From a virus: DNA of 64,000 nucleotides. Both the position numbers and the translations under genes were made by a program. Shown piece by piece: positions 44,901 through 52,146 of this stretch; within the stretch, counting starts at the first letter, position 1; each line of letters opens with the position of its first letter. The stretch lies in IMG/VR virus record IMGVR_UViG_3300028030_000007, positions 24,342 to 88,341 of that record. One strand, 5' to 3'. Below the pieces are notes generated by a model. It was not told the origin of the DNA and searched no databases. It saw only the letters and a list, made by a program, of their open reading frames with translations.

Positions 44901-47749
44901 ATAGCGCGACAAGTTCTGTTGATTATATAGGAACAATAACAGCGGACGTGACAAATGGATTTCATTCAATTGAAATCATGTCCAATAAATCATCACATAT
45001 AATCTTAATAATAATAGACGGTGTTGCATCAGCTCCGTTACCACTATGGTTATTAAATAGTGGGGTTGGTCCAAGAATGATATCGTTCGGTAGCGGAATG
45101 TCAACTATTGGCGGTATTGATTTCAGTAAATCAAAATCCGTGTCAAAATTTAGAAGTATATACGCATTCGATAACACTAACTTTGCGTACTCAAGTTATG
45201 TGGATAAACTTTACGTCGGGCTATATAAAGGCGGAAATCCGTCATATCTAGATTCATATCATTACATGAAATTTGACTATACGTCAAATCATACGTATAG
45301 ATTAGTCTTGTCACCAATAAAGACAGTTGATTTGTTCATTGACGGATCTGACGTCCCCTCACTCTCCATACAGTATGATAAAATATCATTCACACCATCC
45401 AAGTACGGAATACTAAACTTTGTATCTGGAGTGGATAGATATGTTGCGTTTGGATCATTTGACAACACAACAGTATCAAAAATGGTGGTATCTAGCGTCA
45501 AATACTCTGTCGGAATACTTAATGATTATAACTTCACACCACAAAGAGATCATTTACTAAATTATGCTAACATTATAACATCTCCTGACCATCTGTTTAC
45601 TACAGTATCACACGGTCATTACAACACAAGCATAATATCAAACGGAACTCCATCGGATGAGTTTTTATCTGATAATAGTGTAGATTCCTATATAAATTTG
45701 ATGAAAGGAACACCAATAATAGAAAAAACTCAAAGTCTTGAGTATAGAGGTGGGTTAAAAAAGACAGTAACAAAAACATCAAGTGCACTACCTGAAAACT
45801 TTATCTACAGTGGCGGGTACATACGAAACTTTGTTAATGATTCGTCAACGGTAAGTTGTACAATAGACACCGTTTCTAACGTTCAAACGTCTCTCCAATC
45901 AGAGGCTAATGCATTGAAAGCCGCATATAACATTCATATACCAGATACAACCTATCATAATGTAGCTGACGGCCTTAATAGCATAACATCCCCTAATAGC
46001 ACAAATCTAGCTAGTTTAATAACACTATTGAATGAGATGAAGGGTGATATTAATAATCATATATCAGATACAACTTATCATTATTTTATAGATAGCATAT
46101 CAATTACAAGCCCGAACGCTACTGATTTGTTGTCATGTATAACACTATTCAATGATATAAATGAGGTTTATACACGTCACATAGACTCCGGTAAAGTGCA
46201 TAATTATGATGACATTTCAGACACAATAACAACTCCTAACGCGACATCAGTTCAAGAGGCGGCTGTTTTAGTGCAGTCGATGCTAATTCCGTTTAGATAT
46301 CACGGTGATGAAACCTTAACCGGTTTCGCGTGGCACCACAAGCAAAAAGATTTAAACACCGGAATCGGTAATAGCATAATCGGTCTTGGACAATTTAGAG
46401 TGTACTCTACGTCACATCTTGATATGATATATGTTTATGAAATGAATCTGGATGTTGGTGATGTTATCAGACCGATAGATGGTGTAAACGCTGGCACTAC
46501 ATTTACTATATCACAAGTTATTGACGCTAGCGCGCGTCTGTATAGACTATCATCAAGTATGGTGCATGAAGCTTCAAATAGATATTTTGAGATATACAGT
46601 GGGTCTGTTTCATCTATACAGAAATCGTCTATTATTACCATATTGAAAAAATTGATCAAGGCTTATGATGACCATTATATCAATGAAAATTATCATTATA
46701 ACCCACACGGAATCCATGTAGATGACATTGATTTTATAACAGACTCGGACATCATAAATAAATCGAACGAGCTTAAATACGCGTTTAATGAACACCTACT
46801 ATATAATCTAGAGCATAAACAAAAAGACACTACTAACGTAGGGTCGTCCATAGTATTCAATGATCCTGTTCAAAACGGTATTGATTGTGCGAATTCCCTT
46901 AAAACCGTGTTTAATGAACATTTAGGGAACACAAATTCTCACGTTTTATCTGATTATGTGAATGTCATTGATGACACATGCACAAGTTCTAACTTCATAT
47001 CATTTGTAAACAATTTCAAGAAGTTACATAACCAGCATTTATCACAAGTCATAGATGAATCGAATGTTCACGTAACGAATGACACGACGAACATCATATC
47101 AACCGTAGATGCGACAGATAATGATACCGCACTAACATTACTTAATGATGTATATCACAAATTACTGACGCACTTCACACAATCAGGTGTCCATGGATCG
47201 TCAGTGTTTATCAGTTACTCACTGCCATCAAGAATACTGTATGATAGAATAAAAATATGGGAAAAGGAAACCGGTGACGGAGCCGATTTGTCAACAATAA
47301 GCGATGATGACACACTATACATGAATGGACAGTTCTTTAATACAACACAGACTGTTACTTATGGAATATATGAAGGTGCGGATTTTAACACTGAGTTCGA
47401 ATACTCAGATGATCATGGTGCGTATACATATGATCATAAAATACAATCAACATCATCATTTGAATTTACTGTTGTGGTGTCACCAGATGAATCTGAACTT
47501 GAGTATGGGTTCACGATGGATAATGGGAAGTTCATTAAGTTAAAGTTAGGTATCACACAGTTGGAAATTCCTGTTGTAAGATTACTTGACGCCAATGATA
47601 AAATATTGTATGAAGAAGTGTTTGAATGGTGGATGGGTACTTATATATATACAATAGATTATAATAGTAATGATAATACAATAGGCTTAACAATAAATAA
47701 ATCTTATGGTGATGACGGTGGTAAAGGTGATGACGGTGGTGGAAAATGA
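41906..47749 (+). CDS. Giant distal tail/baseplate protein with His-rich helical repeats (1947 aa)
   Basis: The largest gene in the window. At least four stretches (about residues 100-205, 435-555, 1325-1475 and 1575-1770) repeat a unit of the form L-x-N-D-(I/L)-K-x-x-F-N-x-H-(I/L) followed by YH, D and a T-(N/D)-A-T-(D/S)-L turn. The sheath insertion has the same unit. The first stretch is also rich in Cys (CECHC). Between them are beta domains, including one (about 240-280) with NGTEVTAQY and VTITYWY like the sheath modules, and LamG-like or carbohydrate-binding-like sandwiches (about 950-1250). The C-terminus is Gly/Asp-rich (GDDGGKGDDGGGK). Likely a fibre-like or baseplate-peripheral protein that may bind host or metal; no enzyme motif is seen. 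Confidence 0.75.
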   Translation: MASSYDIMSMSDRTIFVNEGTIVKKSEAIITGSSFDIVSPNTIDLNTTVGSVDGYSIYIATLGETEILAASGSQLILDTILNITDEYATQSNLINSTNSLVNCLNYHLNDISSHDNTCDSISGTCNSLSTCVTLLGQIQQALIDHINNKNCECHCVVSTIPVFNSIQPTLNSCEYAYKETLKAINDHLDDSTCHLFLDTTAHTYLVDYSHVNVTSMSHNWTIYNMHTGQWADSPSDVTVKINGTEVTAQYVFGKIGAVVLPSKPAPTDTVTITYWYLVNGGSYLQTCEWESQTNQWENFAKSGIPSHKYRLRGYLVDPSNKTELLASPIEPTSVGWKYKAIEKEYAAVLNDPTSLIQNMWDGAYTALDETIKEYTTKVNNKTTSGDYKTINLPIYTDSVVSVAWRNRITSVNLTGDFTGVSVLVVNESRCALFGYLQAEPSNLKTAIRTANDIKHAFNAHILESDSHKKVDTTDTLIYADASDLDSLVRLVDELTTKLPAHSINTDYHVNADPTPTSYGPVTDLQSSIDNLVLLRSRFNDHMSVNLVHIVQPITGQVDKPTSIGMLTNKDRLEYSDGWDLYPIDFDEETSFRTYSIDGKIYLYKSGDTQPIISGNINTDISDIPIQLDELHQLVYGSIMGSSVSEWTLVMTNVNPVVDTNILKTKSVTYDGSIKPQESDPPWFNFGHSDHIIDSSELSILNSYIDENLDLTSYGYFSGYYRFEPIINEKANVAIEAEISVPWNASGISNKSNGLYINNRDIYTSLNFLYYDPISASVTGTVPSSSFINVSTYDKLSIRIDDSYIVDIVNGGPAITSLTSLVSFINSEYGDTIAYSKTVGANTYLNIRSTTKGHNSRVSIYQSEIASKTGLAVGDYYGQDFETIPQFSYSPFKLPTDLGWTKNGSQQSYVRSESLVLNDTSDSDYISYANYIPTQVDNIFESNISWSIGFMINIESYTAGDTVAPGEDLLGPIVSIDEGSSGITVDFAFTTNGLSILSYNSATSSVDYIGTITADVTNGFHSIEIMSNKSSHIILIIIDGVASAPLPLWLLNSGVGPRMISFGSGMSTIGGIDFSKSKSVSKFRSIYAFDNTNFAYSSYVDKLYVGLYKGGNPSYLDSYHYMKFDYTSNHTYRLVLSPIKTVDLFIDGSDVPSLSIQYDKISFTPSKYGILNFVSGVDRYVAFGSFDNTTVSKMVVSSVKYSVGILNDYNFTPQRDHLLNYANIITSPDHLFTTVSHGHYNTSIISNGTPSDEFLSDNSVDSYINLMKGTPIIEKTQSLEYRGGLKKTVTKTSSALPENFIYSGGYIRNFVNDSSTVSCTIDTVSNVQTSLQSEANALKAAYNIHIPDTTYHNVADGLNSITSPNSTNLASLITLLNEMKGDINNHISDTTYHYFIDSISITSPNATDLLSCITLFNDINEVYTRHIDSGKVHNYDDISDTITTPNATSVQEAAVLVQSMLIPFRYHGDETLTGFAWHHKQKDLNTGIGNSIIGLGQFRVYSTSHLDMIYVYEMNLDVGDVIRPIDGVNAGTTFTISQVIDASARLYRLSSSMVHEASNRYFEIYSGSVSSIQKSSIITILKKLIKAYDDHYINENYHYNPHGIHVDDIDFITDSDIINKSNELKYAFNEHLLYNLEHKQKDTTNVGSSIVFNDPVQNGIDCANSLKTVFNEHLGNTNSHVLSDYVNVIDDTCTSSNFISFVNNFKKLHNQHLSQVIDESNVHVTNDTTNIISTVDATDNDTALTLLNDVYHKLLTHFTQSGVHGSSVFISYSLPSRILYDRIKIWEKETGDGADLSTISDDDTLYMNGQFFNTTQTVTYGIYEGADFNTEFEYSDDHGAYTYDHKIQSTSSFEFTVVVSPDESELEYGFTMDNGKFIKLKLGITQLEIPVVRLLDANDKILYEEVFEWWMGTYIYTIDYNSNDNTIGLTINKSYGDDGGKGDDGGGK

Positions 47750-47758
47750 GGAGGCAGT

Positions 47759-48088
47759 ATGATAATACTAGGAACTAGATGTTGTTCGATACCGATTTCT
47801 TCTATAGCCGCATCATCATCGACTCCAGGAATGATGTACACCACGGAGCCGGGAATACTGTTAGTAACGTATCTGGCCAATGACACATACGAAACCGGCG
47901 AAAAAAGAATGGAGACAAAACCGTTTATCGTTGGACCACCAACAGCGGCCAGAAACTTCCCTCCAAATTTTGATATGACACACTATATGCCAATAACAAA
48001 TTCTGATGAGTATGGTATAATAAATACTAAAACTGGAGTTGAAGGAACGTTAGACGACGGAGTTACAATAACAAAACTTGTTGTTTAG
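47759..48088 (+). CDS. Hypothetical small structural protein (109 aa)
   Basis: Function not recognised. It is preceded by a strong ribosome site (GAGGAGGCAGT before the ATG), so it is well translated. The protein is beta-prone, with two adjacent Cys near the start (GTRCCSIP), a hydrophobic N-terminal half and Pro/Asn-rich middle. The first 35 residues are too polar for a clear signal peptide. It lies between the giant distal protein and another small tail protein and probably belongs to the distal tail or its attached fibre. Confidence 0.6.
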   Translation: MIILGTRCCSIPISSIAASSSTPGMMYTTEPGILLVTYLANDTYETGEKRMETKPFIVGPPTAARNFPPNFDMTHYMPITNSDEYGIINTKTGVEGTLDDGVTITKLVV

Positions 48089-48097
48089 GAAACTATC

Positions 48098-48667
48098 ATG
48101 AACATAGAAAGATTCATTCCCATAAAAAAGGGTGAGATTTTTTGGACGTTAACACTACCGGACGGTAGTGAAAAATCCGGGAAGTTAATAAACAAAGTAA
48201 CGTTGGACTCATCGGTCGTCATCGCTAGGCTTATGAGCGGGGCGTCAACTAACGGTGTTGTAGCTTTAGCAGTAGGAACGGGTGATGGGGCTTGGGATCC
48301 GCTTAACCCACCGGCGGCTACTAAGTATCAAAGATCACTCTATAATGAGATTTCAAGAAAAGCATATAGTTCAACGCAATTCATAGATTCGTCAGGTACG
48401 GTGTCTGTTGTCCCCACTAATATCGTCGATTACATTTTTACCTTCGGCGCTTCAGAAGCCGTAGGTCAACTAACTGAAATGGGTCTTCTCGGTGGTGATA
48501 TAAACTCAAACATGGCCATTACAAACCCGATAACACCCCCTAACGGGTCATACGATCCAACGGTCGATATAACAGGGAAAGACGCTTTGATTAACTACAT
48601 CACGTTCCCTGTGATCACTAAACCAGTCGGATCAACACTTTCGTGGACATGGAGACTTACTTTCTAG
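48098..48667 (+). CDS. Small tail/fibre-associated structural protein (189 aa)
   Basis: The sequence pattern is familiar from phage tail and fibre-base proteins: an early GVVALAVGTGDGAWDPLNPP, a paired Asn/Arg helix (YQRSLYNEISRKAYSS), then IVDYIFTFGASEAVGQLTEM and GLLGGD, with a final strand. In other phages these motifs occur in short proteins whose C-terminal part forms the beta domain of a distal tail component. No receptor-binding motif is seen. It is the last structural gene of the operon; a TATAGT box and an unrelated gene follow. Confidence 0.6.
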   Translation: MNIERFIPIKKGEIFWTLTLPDGSEKSGKLINKVTLDSSVVIARLMSGASTNGVVALAVGTGDGAWDPLNPPAATKYQRSLYNEISRKAYSSTQFIDSSGTVSVVPTNIVDYIFTFGASEAVGQLTEMGLLGGDINSNMAITNPITPPNGSYDPTVDITGKDALINYITFPVITKPVGSTLSWTWRLTF

Positions 48668-48675
48668 GGTATAGT
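48668..48675 (+). promoter_or_regulatory. GGTATAGT box before the cysteine-cluster gene
   Basis: GGTATAGT ends five bases upstream of the GTG start of the 48681 gene and begins just after the stop of the 48098 gene. It has the same spacing as the boxes at 13520 and 41894. No Shine-Dalgarno site is visible. A TGGACA lies about 20 bases upstream, which is too far for a standard -35. Candidate promoter for a leaderless message. Confidence 0.35.
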
Positions 48676-48680
48676 TTCAT

Positions 48681-49265
48681 GTGAATGATCTCAACGTACT
48701 AGTAATCGAATCCGAATCAATAATCAAAAGAATAGTAGGCTCCTGCAGTATTGAGGCTATAAAACAAGATAGCCCGTGCATGAGTTGTAACAAATCATAC
48801 TGTTGTAAAAGAAATATTACTATAACACTTCTTGAGGGACTTGTAATAGTAAAATATCTTAGACAATCAGGAGATTTGCCACGTGTTATAAAAATATGTG
48901 AGTCATACTTGAAAAAATATAAGAACGTGAATGACTTGGCGTGGTTTACCTCCGAGATACCGTGTCCTCTACTCAAAGACAGTAAGTGCTTGGCTTATGA
49001 GGTTAGGCCAATTGAATGCGCGTCTCATCTTGTAAGGTCAAAACCGTTTTTATGTACACCACGATCTTCCGATGAATACGAACGAATAAACATGGAAGAC
49101 GTTATATATAAGGATGTCCTTGAATTGTTAAAATTAACAGAAGATAGAGCACTAGTAGCACAATTACCACTTTATGAGGCTATACTAATATCATCATATA
49201 TAATGAAGTATATATCAATAAAACCTGATACTGATGATTCTATACTATCTAATTTTAATCTCTAG
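48681..49265 (+). CDS. YkgJ-type cysteine-cluster protein (194 aa)
   Basis: Cysteines at 33, 36, 41 and 42 (CMSCNKSYCC) and 95, 103 and 113 (IPCPLLKDSKCLAYEVRPIEC) match the YkgJ/CxxCxxxxCC family, which is thought to bind zinc or an iron-sulfur cluster; its function is not known in detail. The RP just before the last Cys is the family's hallmark. The start is a GTG at 48681; an ATG four bases on is out of frame. There is no Shine-Dalgarno site. The gene converges on a minus-strand J-domain gene, overlapping by 21 bases. Confidence 0.72.
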   Translation: MNDLNVLVIESESIIKRIVGSCSIEAIKQDSPCMSCNKSYCCKRNITITLLEGLVIVKYLRQSGDLPRVIKICESYLKKYKNVNDLAWFTSEIPCPLLKDSKCLAYEVRPIECASHLVRSKPFLCTPRSSDEYERINMEDVIYKDVLELLKLTEDRALVAQLPLYEAILISSYIMKYISIKPDTDDSILSNFNL

Positions 49266-49547
49266 TACCTTTGGCTTATTCAATTTTTTGATGGCTTTAT
49301 CAGTTTCACTTTCAATGAATTTGATAGATTGAGACACTAGTTCATATCTTTTTCTTAATTGTTCATTATAAGTGTCATTCATGTCCGGATGGTATACACG
49401 CATAAGGGCTTTAGCTACCTTTTTAGCGTATACAAGGTCAAACATAAGTATTTTAGCCCTATCGTCATTAGTCTTGCATGACTTGATGATCTTTATGACA
49501 TCATCAGGATCCCTCCCTAACGCTATCCATGCAGTTCTAAAGTCCAT
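49245..49547 (-). CDS. J-domain (DnaJ-like) protein (100 aa)
   Basis: Residues about 40-90 resemble helices II and III of a J domain: AKKVAKALMRVYHPDMND with the HPD motif at 53-55, then NEQLRKRYELVSQSIKFIES. J domains stimulate the ATPase of an Hsp70 (DnaK) and deliver clients. The N-terminal 40 residues do not match helix I clearly. The protein ends soon after the J domain and has no zinc-finger or client-binding region. It could help recruit host DnaK for tail or replication assembly, or redirect it; this is inference. It lies between plus-strand genes. Confidence 0.7.
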   Translation of the reverse strand: MDFRTAWIALGRDPDDVIKIIKSCKTNDDRAKILMFDLVYAKKVAKALMRVYHPDMNDTYNEQLRKRYELVSQSIKFIESETDKAIKKLNKPKVLEIKIR

Positions 49548-49632
49548 ACTATTAATGATCTAAAAAAATTTAAATAACAAATGTAATATATTTATGCAAT
49601 TTTGTATTCAATCTTCCGGAGGGACTGTTGAC

Positions 49633-50181
49633 ATGGAACCAGAGATATCGATGGGAATAAACGTTGAACAAAAAATGGAGGATATTAAAAAGATTGTGTA
49701 CAAATACTTCCATGTCCCTAACATTCCTATGGATGATCTTGTTCAAGAGGTGTATGTAGCGATACTGCATAAGAATAATGGGAAATCCGCGCATAATCCA
49801 ACGAAATCATCGTTCGGTCATTATGTGTATATGGTAGCAAATAACGTATCAACTAATATGGTAAATAGAAATAGAAGAAAATTTGGTAATACACTATCAC
49901 TAGATTATGTATCGTCAGATGAAAAACCGATGATAGAATCCATAACGTATGAAATGAACATGATGGACTCAAGCCACGTGGACTCGATAGAAAAGTCTCT
50001 TATGGAGATGGGAGAGTGGGAACTCGCTAGGTATGTAAGATCCGTAAGATCCGGCGCTAAACAAGCGGATATAAGACGAGCGATGAGTTATAATGGTATT
50101 GTTATGGATAAGATAAAAATAAGAAAAATTCGTTCAAGGATTTCTAAGATGCTAGAAAATGGGATGATAAAACTGTCATGA
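49633..50181 (+). CDS. Sigma-70-like factor, region-2 type (late sigma candidate)
   Basis: About 182 residues. IPMDDLVQEVYVAILHKN followed by SSFGHYVYMVANNVSTNMVN and RNRRK fits sigma region 2 (DLxQEV core binding, then the FxxYxxxxAxN -10 recognition helix and basic end). The C-terminal half (SGAKQADIRRAMSYNG onward) is helical and could be a reduced region 4. Its size resembles T4 gp55, which directs late transcription. The ATG at 49633 is favoured because GGAGGG lies nine bases upstream; an in-frame ATG at 49594 lacks a ribosome site. It may read the TATAGT-type boxes in this window. Confidence 0.7.
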   Translation: MEPEISMGINVEQKMEDIKKIVYKYFHVPNIPMDDLVQEVYVAILHKNNGKSAHNPTKSSFGHYVYMVANNVSTNMVNRNRRKFGNTLSLDYVSSDEKPMIESITYEMNMMDSSHVDSIEKSLMEMGEWELARYVRSVRSGAKQADIRRAMSYNGIVMDKIKIRKIRSRISKMLENGMIKLS

Positions 50182-50654
50182 AAAAAGATTTCATACAACA
50201 GTGCATGCAAGAGACAATGAGCGCCGCCAAATCGACCATACCGATCAATGAATTTACTATGGCGTTCTGTTCAAAGTGTTTCAATCCGGATTGTACAAGA
50301 AGCATGCACGGAGATACAAAATTCGATTATAGAACCCAAAATTGGGAATCAATACTGTTTAAAGATGCAAAGATAATAGACAAAACAGATCCACTGTTTG
50401 ATCAGTTAACTAACCCGAATTTCATCCCCATAGGAGCGTCGCCTAAAAAACCTAAAGCACCTAACAAGGGATTTGTCAGTAAAGAACCAAAAAAGAAAGA
50501 AAACAAGCCGATCGAAATCGAAAAACAAGAGGACCTCATTGAAAAAACAATGATGAACACGCCCCTTCAAGAGAAAATTATAATACAAGATAGTGAAAAA
50601 GATACTGAAGAAATAACAATAAAACCAGGACAAACATTTAAGTTTGGTGAGTAA
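50178..50654 (+). CDS. Cys-motif protein with charged disordered tail (158 aa)
   Basis: Function not recognised. Residues about 31-39 hold FCSKCFNPDC, a plausible zinc site with a nearby His (MHGDTKFDY). The second half is Lys/Glu/Pro-rich and likely disordered, ending in an acidic stretch and GQTFKFGE. It overlaps the sigma-like gene (ATGA) and is followed two bases later by the 50657 gene. A role as a co-factor for transcription or assembly is a guess from its neighbour. Confidence 0.6.
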   Translation: MKKDFIQQCMQETMSAAKSTIPINEFTMAFCSKCFNPDCTRSMHGDTKFDYRTQNWESILFKDAKIIDKTDPLFDQLTNPNFIPIGASPKKPKAPNKGFVSKEPKKKENKPIEIEKQEDLIEKTMMNTPLQEKIIIQDSEKDTEEITIKPGQTFKFGE

Positions 50655-50656
50655 CG

Positions 50657-51427
50657 ATGTCTAATCTTTTATCTAACAGAACAATAAATGACTCTCTGAA
50701 AAAATTCGATCCGCAACTCGTGAAGTATGTTAGATCTCAATTTGAGATGCATCCACTTGTTGCGTCACTCCTTCGTGATTACACGGATAACGTGAGTGAA
50801 ATCAGTGAACACATCAAGAACATAATATCGAGAACATCACATATAAATGTTAAATATGAGATAAATAATATCGTTGACTTGTTATTACAAGAGTATGCAG
50901 TTCTAAAAAAGGATCCAGGAGTATACTTAGTAAATGATAGCGGTCTGATAGAGACTAAGATTAATGAGTCAAAAGATTTGATTCATACCGGTGATGGTGA
51001 GGTAAAGCTGTCGCCTAAGTTCATGGTCAAATTCATGGTCGATAGGCAACAAGCAACGAGAATGCTTAGCTTATACGAAAAATATAAAAGAGGTGGACAA
51101 GACAAGTTTGCGTTTTCTCATCTTTTTGATATAGATAAGCTTACGTTTAACATACACAGTAAGCTCAAGGAATCCGGAGTTGAGGTTGATTGTAGCGTTG
51201 AATATTCAATGACATCTTCTATCGTATTCGGTGAAGAGTCATATGAGGGTATTTTTCAATCAAATAACTACATGTTTCATAGAATAGAGCTTCTTCCACA
51301 AATAGTAGCGAAAAAAGTTGAAGTTTCTGGGATTGAAAAATGTTGTATCGAAAACGTTCGGTATGAAAAAACCGGTGATATAATGAAGTATGTAGCAGAT
51401 ATTAAGTTTATAGAGAAATTGAAGTGA
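50657..51427 (+). CDS. Hypothetical protein (256 aa)
   Basis: Function not recognised. An N-terminal helical part (LKKFDPQLVKYVRSQFEMHP) is followed by a mixed alpha/beta body with a late pair of Cys (IEKCCIENVRYE). There is no signal peptide. It sits in a tight run (50178, 50657, 51424) with short overlaps, so these products are probably made together, downstream of the sigma-like factor. A virion or assembly function cannot be excluded. Confidence 0.6.
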   Translation: MSNLLSNRTINDSLKKFDPQLVKYVRSQFEMHPLVASLLRDYTDNVSEISEHIKNIISRTSHINVKYEINNIVDLLLQEYAVLKKDPGVYLVNDSGLIETKINESKDLIHTGDGEVKLSPKFMVKFMVDRQQATRMLSLYEKYKRGGQDKFAFSHLFDIDKLTFNIHSKLKESGVEVDCSVEYSMTSSIVFGEESYEGIFQSNNYMFHRIELLPQIVAKKVEVSGIEKCCIENVRYEKTGDIMKYVADIKFIEKLK

Positions 51428-51660
51428 ACATCTGTGAATTTTGTGGGAAACCGACTGAGAACGTTGTATTTGAAGACGATAGATACGGAAAATCGTACAT
51501 ATGTGAGTCGTGTTTTAGTCTACTTAAAGACCCGGAAATGGGAGGAAATCTTATAAAGAACGCTCTTTATAACTCACTCCCTGATGACATGAACCCGCTC
51601 ATTAAAGATTTGATAGCCGATAATATGATTGAACTGATAACAGGAAAGTCAGACAAGTAG
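51424..51660 (+). CDS. Small zinc-finger protein (78 aa)
   Basis: The N-terminal 35 residues carry CEFCGKP and, after about 20 residues, CESCFSLL, a C4 zinc ribbon of the ClpX/treble-clef style. The rest is helical and acidic. The start is a GTG overlapping the previous stop. A protein-binding or DNA-binding adapter is likely but not shown. Its 3' end overlaps the minus-strand 51649 gene by 12 bases. Confidence 0.65.
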   Translation: MNICEFCGKPTENVVFEDDRYGKSYICESCFSLLKDPEMGGNLIKNALYNSLPDDMNPLIKDLIADNMIELITGKSDK

Positions 51661-52146
51661 GGAAACCGACTCAGCCAAAGCAAAGTTAAGTTCACCGATA
51701 CCAATTTCATTTATCTTTTTCAATCCCATCATTACGTATTTCATATCATCGAGCCCAACTTTATAATTGAACTCGATGAACACACCTATCGGTATCATAA
51801 ACGACACCGATTTAGGATCATTTATAACCTTTAATATATCATTAATACTATTTACATAACTATTCATGTTTACATCAATTATCTCATTGAGTTTTATATG
51901 AAAATCAGGTTGTTTTTCAATGAACTCGTTTTTGATGTCGTCTTTTTCAAATTGTGGTTTTATCGCATGAAGCGGGTAAATAACATTCAAATCATTTATT
52001 AACCCATACGCTAGAATTATAGGTAGAATTGCTTGAAATGATATGTTAGGTATTGATATATGATATGAAATATGTCTTAATTGTTCATCGAATACATCCA
52101 CACGAACTGTGCCATAACTAAGAACTTTCTTTTCGAACAGACTCAT
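51649..52146 (-). CDS. Hypothetical protein downstream of DNA polymerase (165 aa)
   Basis: Function not recognised. It starts within the stop of the polymerase gene (TTATGAG junction), so it is coupled to it. The protein is alpha/beta with hydrophobic stretches (ISFQAILPIILAYGLINDLN) that are not clear membrane spans. The coupling suggests a role in replication, for instance a polymerase-associated factor, but nothing in the sequence proves this. Confidence 0.6.
   Translation of the reverse strand: MSLFEKKVLSYGTVRVDVFDEQLRHISYHISIPNISFQAILPIILAYGLINDLNVIYPLHAIKPQFEKDDIKNEFIEKQPDFHIKLNEIIDVNMNSYVNSINDILKVINDPKSVSFMIPIGVFIEFNYKVGLDDMKYVMMGLKKINEIGIGELNFALAESVSLLV

Noticed and set aside
41906-47749. 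Diversity-generating retroelement target in the distal protein
   Set aside because: No reverse transcriptase gene or template repeat was seen in the window.
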